Positions 43,901 through 56,560 of a DNA stretch of 64,000 bases are shown one piece after another. The DNA is taken from positions 1 through 64,000 of the forward strand of contig JAADJZ010000035.1 of NCBI GenBank assembly GCA_011032825.1, written 5' to 3'. Source of the DNA: Massariosphaeria phaeospora (lineage: Eukaryota > Ascomycota > Dothideomycetes > Pleosporales). Position 1 is the stretch's first letter. Every line of letters starts with the position of its first letter. Under the pieces are notes generated by a model. That model was not told the origin of the DNA, did no database searches, and worked only from the letters and a program-made list of their open reading frames with translations. The translations under genes were made by a program, and so were the position numbers.

Positions 43901-46900
43901 GCTAAGCTTAAAAACGCTTGCGCTCTTAACGAATAAGCACCTATTTATTTTCTAAAATCCAAATATTATAGTTTTTAAGATTTTAACGATTACACTTATT
44001 ACACTGTTCTAAACGAACATGCACTTTGCAAACTAAGCTCGCAAAACAATAGCTTTAGCAAGCAACAAGCATAATGTTTTTAAACAAGTTAATAAATATT
44101 GCAAAGTTAAAACGTCGTGTAGTACTGTTAGAAGAAAAAGCTTTTGGCATAGCGAAAAAAAGCTTCGAGAACGAAGCATAAAAAGAAGAGAATAGTATTA
44201 CAATTAATAATTCGCTAAGCTGCTAAAAAGAAAATGCTTTTACTTTAGCGCTTAAAGTAACAGAGCATAGTTATACTTTAAGTAAGCTTAGCACGTAAGC
44301 TAAGAACTTCTCTCAACGACACAGCTTTTTTATATGCTTTTTCTAATTTTACGCTCTCTATAGCACCTTAAGAGCAAAAAATTAAAGTGCTTTTATTAAT
44401 TTGCTAGCTTTGCGAAAGTAAAGAGATTATACAAAGCACGCTTACGTATATAGTTAAAACAATAAACCTTTATAACTTATTGTTTTCAATTTTTCAATCT
44501 TTTAATTACCTAAGTTAACTTTTACTTTAACTTTTATACTCATTGCAAAACGAAGCTTGCTACTACTTTAGTATTAAACGCTATACAATTTTCTTTTAGT
44601 TTATCGAACTTACTTATTCCTCGAAAACTAACTAAAGCCTAATAAACGACTTTTCTAAGTTCGCTTAGCCTTTACAAGCTGCTTTAAGTCTAAGAGAAGT
44701 AATAATAAAAAAAACAAAAGCTTTAACAAACCAATTTGCTACGCATGTAACAAACTAAGCTATTTTGTTTTTACTTACTCTAACAAGGCAAAGAAAAACG
44801 CCTACTTCGAAAAAAGAAAAAAAAAAGCAAAAAATTAAAGAATTAGCTTTTTACTTTGTAACTTATATCAACTTGTTATAGTTAAAGAAAGTAAGCACTT
44901 TTCGTAAAATGCTAACGAGCAAAAACTCAACGTTTCTTACCGCGTTAGCAGAGATTAAAAGTTTAAAGAACTTAAAAGCAATCGTAGATAGTAGAGCTTA
45001 TTTTAATGTTCTTTTAGCCGTTGTAGCGAAAGAACAGAATCTAGTACTTAAACTAATTTCTAATATTTTTTTTATATTGCTAAGTAGATTGAGTTACACT
45101 ATTTATAGTTGTACTATAGCAAAAGTTCGCATTACAAACTCTAAAGGTAAGGTACAAACTTATAGAATTCTTTTTGTAGTAGCTAATTTTAAAAAGCTTT
45201 TAATGTATCTCGAACTCTTTTGAATAGATTAGTTTTAGCTAAAGTTGAACTATTCGCGTTGCTGCATGCTTTTTAGGAGCATAAAGAATCTAAATAAACT
45301 AAACTATGCCAAAGTAGCTATAAAAAACGCAGCAAAGTTTGCTTAAACTTTAAATAGTTCTAATACAAAGCTTTATGTTTGTTTGATTAGTACACTTTCT
45401 AAAGTAAGCAACTAAAAAAAGCAAAGCTCTAGTTTGCAACTTAAATATTAGAAGTACTAAAACGTAGCGAGCTCTAATAGCTCGTTAGTAATAGCGTCTT
45501 ATAGAAAGCAGAATTTCGCAATTAAACTTTAGCTTAGTACAATTTCTTTGCATTAACTTTTGTACAACATGTTAATAGCAGAATTGAAGCATTTTTGCAA
45601 ATACGTAGACAAGTACTTTAATAGAAAATAAATAAAACGCTTAAGTCTTTAGCTAGTGCGCTAATTCTTTTCGCGAAAAAAAAAAATAGCACTTTAAAAC
45701 TTTGCGTTAACTATCGAAGCTTTAACAAAATTACAATTAAGAATCGTTATTCTTTGCTTTTTATTGCAAAGTTCTTAAAGAAGTTAGCTAAGGCAAAAGT
45801 CTACACTAAGCTTAACATTCGTAAAGCCTATTACAAAATCTAGATTAAAAAAAACAAATAGAAAATAGCTTTTAAAACTCGATATAGTTATTTTGAGTAC
45901 TTTGTTATGCTATTTAGTTTTACAAATGCTTTTGCAGCATTTTAAGCCTACATTAACTAAGCTTTTGCTAAGTTAGTTAACGTAACTTGCATTGTGTACT
46001 TTAACGACATTCTAGTATTTTCTAACATAGAAAAAGCCTATGTAAGCTAGATTAAAAAGGTTTTATAACGTTTGCGTAAAGCAAAGCTATACTTAAAGCT
46101 TAGCAAGTGCGAGTAGTACACATAGCAAACGAAGTACTAGGTTACATTATATGCCTAGAAAAAGTTAAAATTAACTTAGAACCAATTAGAACGATTTAGA
46201 AGTAGCTAATGCTAAACATAGTTTGAAATATTCAAGTATTTATAGGCTTTATAAACTATTATTAGCGCTTTATTACTAATTTCTCTAAGCTTGCTCTACT
46301 ATTAACTAAACTAACTTAGAAAAAGCTAGAAGCAGCTCAAAGCAAGCATAACCAAAAGAAAAAAAAAAGCTAGCGAAATAACTTTGAAACTAAAGCTAAG
46401 AAAGCGTTTAGAAAACTCAAAAGTGCTTTTTTTAATATCTTTATTTTGGCTTATTATAAAGTAAAATAGCTTACAAAGCTCGAAACTAACGCTTCTAAAA
46501 GCGCTATTAGTAGAATTCTAAGCCAAAAAGTTTCTAACGGTAAAAATAGCGAAAAAGTGCTTATTAGCGCCTAATTGGTTTTTTCTCGCGAAAAATAAAC
46601 AAAGCGAAGTACAATTACAATACTTATAATAAAAAGTTGTTAGCAATTAACAAAAGTTTGTTACACTTTTACTATTTTTTTTTAAGTATTCTGTTTAATC
46701 TCTATATAGACTACAATAACCTACGATAGTTTATAAAAACAAAAACTTTAAATTATTATTAAGTTCGCGCTTACGAAAAGTTAATAGAGTACAACTTCGT
46801 TATAATTTATCAATCTAAAAAAACAAATCTAGCTAATAGCTTTTTTTAACGACTAGACTATATAAAGAAAGCTTATGCTTCTACGCAGAAAAGTAATAAA

Positions 46901-47041
46901 ATCTACGTAGATTTATTATAAGCTTTAATAACTCGTAGTGTCTATAGTAAGCCTACTTTAGTAGCAGCAATTACAAAATTAGCTAGCTAACTTGCAAAAA
47001 AACCAAGCTTGCTAACTTTTCTAAAGAAAATAAAAGCTTCG
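43901..47041 (+). mobile_element. Ty3/gypsy chromovirus D, first part
   Basis: Plus strand. A gag-like region with a degenerate CYAC zinc-knuckle trace lies at about 44,738. A retropepsin-like frame follows at 44,909-45,223 (AIVDSRAYFNVL for AIVDSGADFNVL). RT is at about 45,690-46,030 (LCVNYRSFNKITIKN, then YFNDILVFS for Y-DD) and RNase H at about 46,390-46,870 (KKAFRKLKSAF, then RRQVRAYEKLIEYNF-like). It stops at 47,041 where element A is inserted, and its integrase continues at 60,188. The start is approximate, since no LTR was found. Confidence 0.82.
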
Positions 47042-47329
47042 TGAAAAGAGATCGCCTAGGAAAGCAGGTTCTAGATAAAGAATGTAATAAATTCGATAAA
47101 GTCTATCTACAGCGCGGACAAAAGAGCTCTATATACTTTATAGTTAGTTAGCTTCTAGAGCACCTGCGGAGCGCTTTTGAAAGCTATGTAAAAACTCAAT
47201 ACCGCAAGGCCTTCGTTAACTAGAAACTAGCGAGGCTTTTTTAGGTATCGTCGAAGCTGTTACGTACAGCGTTAATAGCTACTAAAGTTTTACGACTAAA
47301 GCAATTTATAAAGCTTTCAGCCTATTACA
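47042..47329 (-). repeat. Element A left LTR (3' LTR)
   Basis: 288 bp ending TATTACA. Matches 59,900-60,187 and the solo-side LTR at 35,964-36,251. Confidence 0.92.
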
Positions 47330-48079
47330 TAAGCTCTTTTTCTAATCTGTAGCAATTTACTTACTCTGTTAGCGTTCTAGCGTTCTTTCTAAAAGCGTGC
47401 CGTTTTGAAAGTTTTTTAGCAATTTTCTATCGGCGTTCTAGTAAGCTGCCGAAAATTCTTGCTAAGTAGATAAAGCTTTTGTGTTTTCGAGTTCTAGCGC
47501 TAGTTCCTATGTAAGCTAGTTATAGCTAGTTCATTTGACCTAATATTCTAGCTTTCGGCTTCTTTTAACTTTCTTTCAGCGCTCGCTCGTAATGTGCTCG
47601 ACTAGCTATTCTTGCTTACTTTCTACGGTAACGCTTCTTAAGCGCTAATTAGACACTGTCTAGCTTTCTAAAGAATTGTCTGCTGCGAGTCTAAGCCTAT
47701 CTATTAGAAATGTTAGATTTATTTTAGAAAGTGTGTTTAAAACTACGTTGCTTAGAAACTTAACTTGTAAAACTGTATATTTGCTATTTTTTTAGTTTAG
47801 TTTCTTGCTTAGGCGCCTATTAGAGATGTGTTTTTTATATTGCAACTACACTTTATCTTCTACTCGAAGCAGCGGCGCTTTTTTTTTATGTCGATTTGCT
47901 TATTTTTTTTGCTTCTATTGGGCCTCCGCTATAGCAGCTTGCGCGAAGTTAATAACTTTCTTTATCTTTTTAGCTATTTCCGCTGCGCTTCGCTAAGAGT
48001 CTAAAGTTGCTTAGTAAAGCGTATTCGCTTTTTTCTTTGCTTAGAGCTGAATTGAGTCTATCTCGTAACTATGCTAGAG

Positions 48080-48560
48080 AAAGAAAGAGCTTACTTTTGT
48101 CAACACTGCTTTTTGCTTCTAGATTGCGATTTGTACAATAGAGCATAGCCGCGCTTAGTTCTTCTAGTTCTAATTCACAAACGGCCTTAAGACAGTTTTG
48201 ATTGTTGAATTTGCTTTTTCTGTAGCTTTGTTGGTTTTCAAGTGAAAAGCTGTAGATAGCTGCCTTACGATTTCAAGCTCTTTGCAAAGCGTTTTCTAGA
48301 ATTCACTTACAAATTGTGCTTTTTAGTCAAAAACAATAGCGTTAGAGAGCTAGTAGTAGGCTACTACTTTCTTAATAAATACCTTTGCTACAGTTGCTGC
48401 GTTAATTTTCGCTATAGAAATTAAGATTATATTCTTGCTTAATTAGTTTGTAATAACTAGTAGATTCGTACACTTTTCGCTTTCTAGCAGGTTAGTAATA
48501 AAGTCTATAAAGAGTTCTTTCTAGATCCTGTCTAGAACGAAAAGTAGGCGAAGAAAACTA
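48080..48560 (-). pseudogene. Element A integrase
   Basis: Minus strand reads TNLLVITN-stop-LSK, then FIKKVVAYY and a KAQFVSEF-stop-KTLCKELEIVRQ segment. LSTAFHLKTNKATEKANSTI follows, where the family has HPETDGATERANSTI. The third catalytic residue (Glu of ATEKAN) is retained, while the first Asp has become Asn. Stops are at Trp or Gln codons. Confidence 0.85.
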
Positions 48561-49689
48561 CTTTTTATTTTTCGCTATAGTTTCGCTCGTTTACATGCAT
48601 CGCAGTTGGCAATGTACTATCAAATGTCCGAGCTTATTCCTAGCTAGAAGAAATCTCTTTTGAGAATATTGTAAGTGTTTTTTTTGCTAGGGTGCCTTGC
48701 AATAGGCGAGTTGTAAGCTCTAAAAATCAATCTAGTGCGCAGTTAATACGTTTTCAGCACTTATCTCTTTTTTTAATAAAAAAGCGCGTCGTTTTTAACA
48801 GCGCAATCTGCCAAGAACGCTTTTAATTAAAAACTTAAGAGAAACTTCTTACGAGTACTTCTTTTAGTTTAGCTTTTCTTTACGGCTTCTAAGGCTTCTT
48901 GGTACAAATCGTTTTCTCGAACTCCTCTATTCCAAAGTTCATCTAAAAACAGCTCTTTTGCATTATCCTTAGAATTGTCTTTCGTGCTAGCATTTTTTTT
49001 TTGTCTAGCAGCATTCTATCTAGAACTCGCAGCATTCTGCTTCTTAGAGCCTGCACTTTTAATCTAGAAAAGAATATTCTGCTTTAGAGCTTCTGCTACA
49101 TTTGCTTTGTAGAAAGCATCGAGCTTACTAGCAAGTACATTTGGCGTTGGTATTAAAGTGCTATAGAGCGAGAACGCGCGGATTACGCCTAAAGTTTCTT
49201 TTGTAATGTTATTCTCGTTTGACACACTAGTCGGTTTAAGAAGTTAAAATTTACAGCTTTTCAGCCGAACATTGTTTTAGTCTTAAGAGAAATTCTGCTT
49301 TTTCTGTAAGAAAGCGTTTGCTTTTCTATTAGCTGCCTTAGAGCAGTACACAAACTCTAGGTTGTATTTGAAAAAAATGTTCGCCTAGCGAACATGTTGC
49401 TTCGTTAGTAACCTCGCTGTAGTAAAGTACAAAAAGTTCTTGTAATTAGTGTAAACCGTAATCTTCGGCACTACTTTAAGCTCCGCTTTTTATTTAGTAA
49501 TGCATTTAATTACTGCTAATAATTCTTTGTTGTAAATAGTGTAGTTGGACTTTGCAAGTAATATTTTAGCAAAGTAGTAGGCTACTGCTCGCTACAAGTT
49601 GTTCTTTGCTTTCTAAAAAAGCGCTTTTTCGGTAGCTATCCTTAAAGCGTCCGCTTTAATAGCAGTCTCTAAATTGAAGTTAAAATAAG

Positions 49690-50824
49690 CTAATAACAGC
49701 TTAGATATAAACTTTTTCTTAAGCGTGTTAAACGCTTTTTGTTGTTTAAGCCTTCAACAGAATTTAACGCTTTTTTCTGTTAACTCTGTTAGTAGAGAAA
49801 CAATTGCAAAAAAGGCGCAAATAAACTGCTAGTAAAAGTTTGCAAAACTAACGAAGCTTTGCACTTTTTTAACTAAGGCTAGAGCCTTTTATTCGAAAAT
49901 TGCGCAGACTTTTTTTAGATCTATGCTAATTTCCTTGCCTACCTCGATAATAAAACTAAAGTATTTAGTTTTAGTTACTTTAAACTCGCATTTCTTAATA
50001 TCGAGTTGTAACCTCGCTTTTTTTAACTTGTTAACAACCTCTTTAACACGTTGCTAGTAGTTTTTTTAAGAACTTTTAAAGTAGATAAGTACATTATCTA
50101 AGTATGCAAAAGCGTTAACGTTAATGTAATTACGCAAGGTGTAGTTAATAAACTGCTAAAACGTACTCAAAGCGTTAGCAAGACTAAATAGACAAACTAT
50201 CTATTCGTACAATTTAAATCTTATACGAAAAGCCGTTTTCTACTTGTTTTCTTTAGCAATTTGGACTTTGTAAAAGGCCTAGATAACGTCCAGCTTGGTA
50301 AACTATTTAGCCTAGCTAATCTAATTCAAGGTCTCGTAAATCAAAGGCAGCGAGTATTGGTTTTTTTTCGTAATAGCGTTGAGCGCTCGATAGTCTACGC
50401 AAAAGCGTAGCTCTTTACTAGGTTTTTTTGCAAACAACACTAGCGCTTCGGCCTAAAAGCAACTTACTCTAATAAACTCGCAATTTAAATGCGCAGTAAG
50501 CTGCTTCTGCAAGACTAATAGTTTGTTTTTAAACATGTTATACAAAGGTTTCTATAGAACCTCTGCTTTTTTCTTGTTCTTTTCGATTAGTTCGATGCCG
50601 TAGTCCATTAGGCTTCGGTGAAGAGATAATTTGTTAGCTTCAAACTACATAAACGCTGTATACTAATTTTTCATCTAGTTGAGCAGCGTTAAGCGTAGGT
50701 TAACTACTACCTTAGTTTAAAAAGCTTTCTAGATGTCCGCTATAGACGCGGCGAAAATTTTAACGCTAAAGTTTTTTCTCTTAAACTACTGCATTATTAT
50801 TCTAAACGCAGCTGCGAACACTTG
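49690..50824 (-). pseudogene. Element A reverse transcriptase
   Basis: Minus strand reads AFYKVQIAKENK-stop-KTAFRIRF, then VCLFSLANALSTF and INVNAFAYLDNVLIY (YLDD with the last Asp changed to Asn), at about 50,085-50,290. RT fingers extend towards 50,800, where element B interrupts it. Confidence 0.83.
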
Positions 50825-51325
50825 TGTTATCAAGAGTGTTCTCTTACCGAAGGTACGAGTTATCAAACTCGGAGATTCCGCCTAAGGAATTGTTCTGTGT
50901 TCGAAAGGCTTGGTAACAACAAAAAAACAATCTCAATTCTATCTTGGATAGAATAACAAAGTAACAATCTGTTGCCTATAGATCTAATCTATGTATGAAA
51001 TGTACTTAGAAGAGTTAACTACAAAGAATCCAAACTGTAAAAGAAATTCTGCTAATTTATATAGTTCTATAATTCTTCGCCAAAAGCGTTCTGCTTAGTT
51101 CGCTCGGTGTGCTTAGTTACTAAGCTCTTTAGGCTAGCTAAGCGCTCGCCGCTTAGTGTGCTCAGTCCGCTAAGGCCTTAATCGCACTAATCACTATTAC
51201 GTAACCGCTGACCTAATTCTGCTTTGCGCATCGCTGTACTTTCGTCTTGCAAACCTGCAAGCCCTAACAACCTTTCTGCGTCGTTGCTTAGTCTACGATA
51301 CCTAGTATCGTCTTTGTTTATAACA
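50825..51325 (-). repeat. Element B left LTR (3' LTR)
   Basis: 501 bp, TGTTATCAAGAG...TATAACA, paired with 57,501-58,001. Confidence 0.93.
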
Positions 51326-51491
51326 TTATTCTCTTCTTTAAAGATATCGTTTTGATAGCTGTTTTGCTGTGCTGTGCCAGTTCTTTCTGTGCCTTGCATC
51401 AAAAGTGCCTTTTCGTATAAAAGTAAGTTAACCCTAATTCTCGTCGTGTCGTAGCTTCTTTTTGTATTTTTTCGAGTCTTTGAGTTTAACT

Positions 51492-52322
51492 ATGCCCAAG
51501 TCTTCGCTTTCTGTAGATTCGTGCTCCAAGTCGACTTGCCGTCGTTACGATCAAGTTGCCTGTATTCGCGAGACTAGTCTAAAGATGCCTGCTCCCTGCG
51601 GCCGTTGTTCTAAAAAGAACTTAAAGTGCCTAGTTAATCTTTCGTTAGATAAGTGTGCTGAATGTTTTTAGTCTAGCGCGCCCTACGGTCTTGCTCTAAC
51701 GAAAAGAAAGTAGGCAGCTTTTTAACAAAAGCGTTGCAACTTGCAACATCGGCTTTTGCTAGCTAAGCAACAGGTGCTATCTGCACGGATTCAAGCTGCT
51801 TAGATAGTGTCTGCGGCAGAGTCCCGTGCTGCTACTCTTCGAGTAGAGCTTTCTATTGCTAAAATAGAAAAGAATTAGCGTCTTGCTAATAAGTAAGTGG
51901 CTATTAAAGAGCTAAAGAAACTAGAGGCTGCGCGGTCTAGCGCTGCTGCTAATCTCAAAAGTACAGTTTCCATCGATAGTCCTGTACCGCTGCTATTCGA
52001 AACGCTTTCGGCTAACCTAGGCTAGTTACAGACTAACTCTTCTCTATTTGCTTTTTTTTCTTTTGACTTTTCTGCTTTCTTAGAGAACTCGGATCCTTTG
52101 CCTCTAGATTTCGCTAGTAATACTTTCGTACTAGTTCCTTGTAGTTCGTAAAATTCCGTATCGGTTCCTATGTGTTCTAGCTCTCTAGCTATTCTTGCTA
52201 TTTGACCAAGTACTTCCACTAACGTCCGAACTTCTGTAGGTCCTTGACTTTCTCGACTTTGTACTTTTCGTTTTCGAATTCGACATCGGTTGCTACTTCG
52301 GCGTTTAGTAGTGCTGGTTTAA
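51492..52322 (+). pseudogene. Antisense Cys-rich/coiled-coil ORF in element B
   Basis: One plus-strand frame of 276 codons (ATG 51,492, TAA 52,320) with about ten internal stops, all derivable by C-to-T or G-to-A from CAG, CAA, CGA or TGG codons. The N-terminus is Cys-rich: SCSKSTCRRYDQVACIRE, then PCGRCSKKNLKC and KCAEC, a spacing suggestive of a zinc-binding fold. An Ala/Leu/Lys/Glu coiled-coil-like middle follows (VAIKELKKLEAARSSAAANL), then a Ser/Phe-rich part and an Arg-rich end (FRFRIRHRLLLRRLVV). It is opposite in strand to gag-pol and lies between pol and the 3' LTR. Similar ORFs may accompany related fungal gypsy elements (from memory, unverified). Function unknown. Confidence 0.65.
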
Positions 52323-52599
52323 GAAGTGATTTGTGAAAAACTAGGTGTATGTGCATGCTTGCGAGTAGCTGTAGTTTGAATAATACAGGTCCTTTAACCT
52401 TTAGGATTTTGAACGGTTTTATTCGGAAGTTGTCTAACTTGTTGCATAGTCGTTTAGTTTTTAGGTTTTTTCGTAAGAGGAAAACTCTATTCCCCTTTTT
52501 AAAAGTTAGTCCTTTAAGCTTTTTCTTGTTTGCTAACTTAGCTGTCGTAAGGTTCCTTTAAGCAATTCTTCGGCTCAATTTGTCGTGTAATTCTCGCAT

Positions 52600-53300
52600 T
52601 CTAAAAGTCTTGTCGTTCGCTGTTAGCAAAATGCTTTCAATATCTTTTAGATTTCAATAAGCTACTAGCTTATATTTATAGTTTGCGTAGTACGGCAAGT
52701 GTTCTATAGTCGTAGACCTTGTGCTGTTGTATGCCAATTGTGCCGTTAGCAGAAGTTCAACCTAGTTGTCCTGCAGCTTGTTAGTGTACATTCGTAGGTA
52801 CTATTCTAGCGTTTAGTTTGTTCGTTCTGTCTAGCTGTCTGTTTGCGGGTGAAAGCTAGTTAATAGCTTCTTTGCAACTTCTAACTAGGCTAGGAACGTA
52901 TTCTAAAACTTTAATGTAAACAGCTTGTTTCTATTAGTAATAAACTATTCTAGCAATTTGTAATTAGCAACGAGTGTCTTCGTAACTTCGTAAGCTATTT
53001 CTTCTACTGTAATTAACTCTTCTGTTGGTACAAAATGTAATTCTTTAGTTAATTAATCTACGATTACCAAGATCGAGTCGCATAGCCGTGCTAATTTAGG
53101 TTCTAACAATTTCGAAAGCTTTACTATAAAGTCCATCGTAACGCTAATCCATAGGCGTGCGAGTAGTTCTAGCGGTTAGAGTAATCTATAGAGCTTATGT
53201 CTTTTAGGTTTGTTCTTTAAACAATCTAAACAGTTGCCTATTGCTTTCTGAACTATGTTTTGTACGTGGAGCATTAAGTACTCGTTTGAGATTCGTTGAA
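52600..53300 (-). pseudogene. Element B integrase
   Basis: Minus strand shows LLTSFHPQTDSQTERTN (family HPQTDGQTERTN), then YLRMYTNKLQDN and AQLAYNSTRSTTIEH-LPYYANYKY, a textbook gypsy integrase core C-terminal half at about 52,650-52,870. Stops are TAG at Trp and Gln positions. Confidence 0.88.
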
Positions 53301-54149
53301 CTATTTTGTTAATCCCTAGGTGTTTATATGCTCGTGAAGTATGTAATTCTTAAATAAGCTGTATAGCTTAAGTGTTGTTCGTAACTATTTATCTTTGCTA
53401 GTTGTCTTTGCTTTATTCTTAGTGCATTCTTTCTTTGATGCTTGTGACCCTAGCTATCTTAGCTAGTCGCAGTTTGTTGTATTCGAGAGTTTCGTTAGGA
53501 TTCCGTCGCAATACTAGGTTGTGCGTAACTAGTTTGTTAGTTTCTGTAAGATCTAATCTTCGACTAAGCGCGTCTGCGGCTTCGTTGTTAGTTTCTTTGC
53601 AATAGTAAATCTTGATATTGTAATCTGCTATAAATTCAGCTTATTTAACTTGTTGTTAATTTAGTTTCTTAGTTGTAGTAAAGCTAGTGAGGTTCTAATA
53701 ATCTAAGTACACTTGTACTTAATGCCTTGCTTCTTTCAGCTGTGCTTTCTATTGTTCAAAGGCGTTTATTATTGCTAATAGCTCTTTATTGTAAACGTCG
53801 TAGTTGAGTTCTGCTCCTAAGAACTTTCTAGAATAGTAGAACACTAGTCTCTATTTCCTGTCGTTGCATTGTTGTAATAGTATTGCTTCTAATGCGTAGT
53901 CTAAGGCATTGGTTTTTACTTGAGTTTTCTTTTCTAGGTCGTGCATCTGTAGCATTGGTGCTGTAGTAAACTTCTTTTTAAGTTCTTAAAACGCCTGTTC
54001 CTGTGTTTCTGTTTATTCGAACTTTTTATTTTTCTTAGTAACTTCTAAGAGTAAGGTCGTGGTCTTAGAGTAATTTTTAATAAACTTTTAATAGAAGTTA
54101 GCAAATTCTAAAAAGGACTGCACGTTTTTTACTGTTTTAGGAGTTAGCT

Positions 54150-55000
54150 ATTTCTGTACAGTCTAGATTTTCTTTGAGTCCATAGACACACTTTTTCTTA
54201 AGATAATAAATCCTAGATAGCTAGTCTCTGTAACGTGAAATTTACATTTCTTCGAGTAAAGAAGTAGCTAGTACTGCTTTATTTTTTGTAGCACTTTTTT
54301 GACATGCTTCTAATGTTCTTCGAGCGTTTTTTTAGAGTATATCAATACGTCGTTTAAGTACGCTGTAACAAAGATGTCCAAGTATTCGTGTAGTGCTTTG
54401 TTAATTAAGGCCTAAAACGTAGCCAAGGCGTTGGTTAATTCAAACGGCATAACTTAGTACTTATAGAGTCTATATTTAGTCTTGAAAGCTGTTATCTATT
54501 CGTGCTTTTTTGCAATTCTAATGCGATAGTATCCGTCTCGTACGTTGAGTTTCGTAATTTATTTTACCCTTTAGAGTTGATTCATAAGCTCTTGAATAAG
54601 CGGTAGTAAGTATCTGTTTTTTCGTGTAACGTTGTTGAGATGTCGAAAATCTACGCACAGTTTCAATTTCTTGTTTTTCTTAGGTACAAACAATATTGGC
54701 GAAGCTATTAAGCTCTCGCTTAGTTGTATGTATTCTCGCTGGATATTTCTTTAGATGTATTTTTTCAATTCCTTCTGCTAGTCGTAAGTTAGGGGATACA
54801 TTGGTCTTGGTCGCAGTTTCGTTCTTTCTTTAAGAATAATCTCGTAATTCTATTCTTAGTAGTCTGCTAGATCGTGCTCTTTGTTTTCCTCAAAGAAACT
54901 TTCAAACTCCGCTTGATATTCGGTAGAGAGGTTTCTAAACTCTTTTTCCTGTTCCTTAGAGAAGTTGGATCGTGGTTTGCTCGTTTCTAAAGGCGCGACT
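54150..55000 (-). pseudogene. Element B reverse transcriptase
   Basis: The minus strand has [12 protein letters not shown] near 54,330-54,365, the YLDD box with Asp changed to Asn. RT palm and fingers sequence lies to its right. The rest of the frame is broken by TAG/TAA. Confidence 0.82.
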
Positions 55001-56459
55001 CGTCGTATTCATATAACGCTTATCTGCTAAGAGTTTTTCCTACAGATTCTCGCGATCTTGTAGTGTAAAATTAAACTAATTCTTTCAATCTTAAGTAAGC
55101 TCTGAATTGTTAGTTCGTTTTGTTGTACTACAGCGACTTTCTTTCCGAGCCTTCGGCTGTGTATTGTTTCGTTTTTCTAATTAATATCAAGGTTGTGCTT
55201 TTGTAGCTAGTTGTACCCAATATACATGTCAAAACTCTTAAGGTTTATAATATTAATACACTGTTAGTGCTTGATGCTCGCAACTTTTATCTCAACTTCC
55301 TAGGTTTCTAGGTTAATCAAACTGTTCCCGTATTCTAGTAGTTGTCCGTCGGCTAACACTGTTCGTATTAGTTAATTCTTAACTTAATAAAGTATCTTGT
55401 TTCTTTTTACTTATTCTAAGGAAACTAATGTTTAGGCAGCTTCGCTATTAAGTAGTGCAGTTAGCTCTTAGCCTGCGACTTTCGCTTTTACTTTTATGTA
55501 ATTTTGTTCTAGTTGCGTCTTTTGTACGCTTCGTACAGTCGTGCTAAAAGCACTCGTACTATCCTAACCGTAGGTCTAGTAGCTTACTAGTTTTTTGCTA
55601 AAAAAGCCCTTAAGGCCTGTTCTTTTGAAATGTCCTATTGATCGTAGTATTCGCACTAGTCGATAAAACATTTCCATAGCTGTAGGTGTTTGCTGTAGTC
55701 TCGATTCTTGAGATTCCATCCGGTCGCGTATTTCTATAGCTAATAGATCGCGCATTCTTAAGTGCAGAAAGGCTAGCGTGCTGCTTAGCACGTATCGTAG
55801 TCTTCTATGCATAATTTGTTGTTGCATTCTAAGTAGTCCTTGTTTTTTAGACCTATAAGCTACTATTCTGTAATATGCTTGCTAGACTAGTGTGTTTGAC
55901 ACTTTTTGTTGTAACACTATGCCTATGCGCAGCTGCTGCCGTAGTTCTTGAACCAATTGTTGTAGTTATGTACGTAGCATTTTGTTACTGTACATTCGCT
56001 GTCTTTGAGTAAAACGTGTAATAGTAATTCTAGCTGTTGTTGCGCAAAGATTCTATCGTCCGTGTAGTATATGCAGTTTTTCTCGTTGCACTAGTGCCAA
56101 GGCAGGTTTCCGTAATTGTCTTAATTAGCGAACTTTATTTTCTTTTCTGTTGGTTCTTGTTGTGCTATTGCTGCTTTTGCAGCTTTCTATCTCTGTAGTC
56201 CTTTGATCTGTAGTTCCTTAAACTGTTAATCGTAGTACTAGGCAATGTAGGTAGTCCTACCGCACATCTAGTACTCGTAGTTCTAGAGTTAATTTGTAAT
56301 TTCTTTTGCTTGTATATAGGCAGGCTCTGTTTCCTAGTCTAACAGTTTCTCTGCTATTAGGTTTTCTACCTCAACCTATTCGCTGTCTAGTTTTTCATGG
56401 ATTCTTGAATATAGTGTAGCTACTTGTTGTAGTTAGACTATAGCGATAGTAGCAGCTTG

Positions 56460-56560
56460 CGCGCCTGCTACTTTCCGTTGTGTTTCTAAGCAGTTTCTGC
56501 GAAAGTGTTCGTTTTTGCTGCATTAAAAACATGCTTTATTGTCGTAACGCTTCTAGCGTT
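56460..56560 (-). pseudogene. Element B gag zinc knuckle
   Basis: Minus strand encodes CF-stop-CSKNEHFRRNC followed by LETQRKVAGAQA. This is a CX2CX4HX4C nucleocapsid knuckle with one Trp/Gln-to-stop change, marking the gag C-terminus and confirming the minus orientation of B. Confidence 0.8.

Noticed and set aside
47083..47329. A 247-bp LTR (TGTAAT...ATTACA) for element A
   Set aside because: Although it has neat inverted ends, all three copies share another 41 bp upstream, and only the 288-bp version is flanked by a perfect CTTCG duplication.
36845..47996. Phe/Leu-rich plus-strand ORFs at 36,845-37,060 and 47,805-47,996
   Set aside because: They lie at the same place in the two copies of element A and are antisense to its integrase-side coding strand.
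51187..51402. 71-codon minus-strand ORF overlapping the left LTR of element B
   Set aside because: Most of it lies inside the LTR, starts just outside it and has no family match. I treat it as chance, although an LTR-overlapping pol tail is conceivable.
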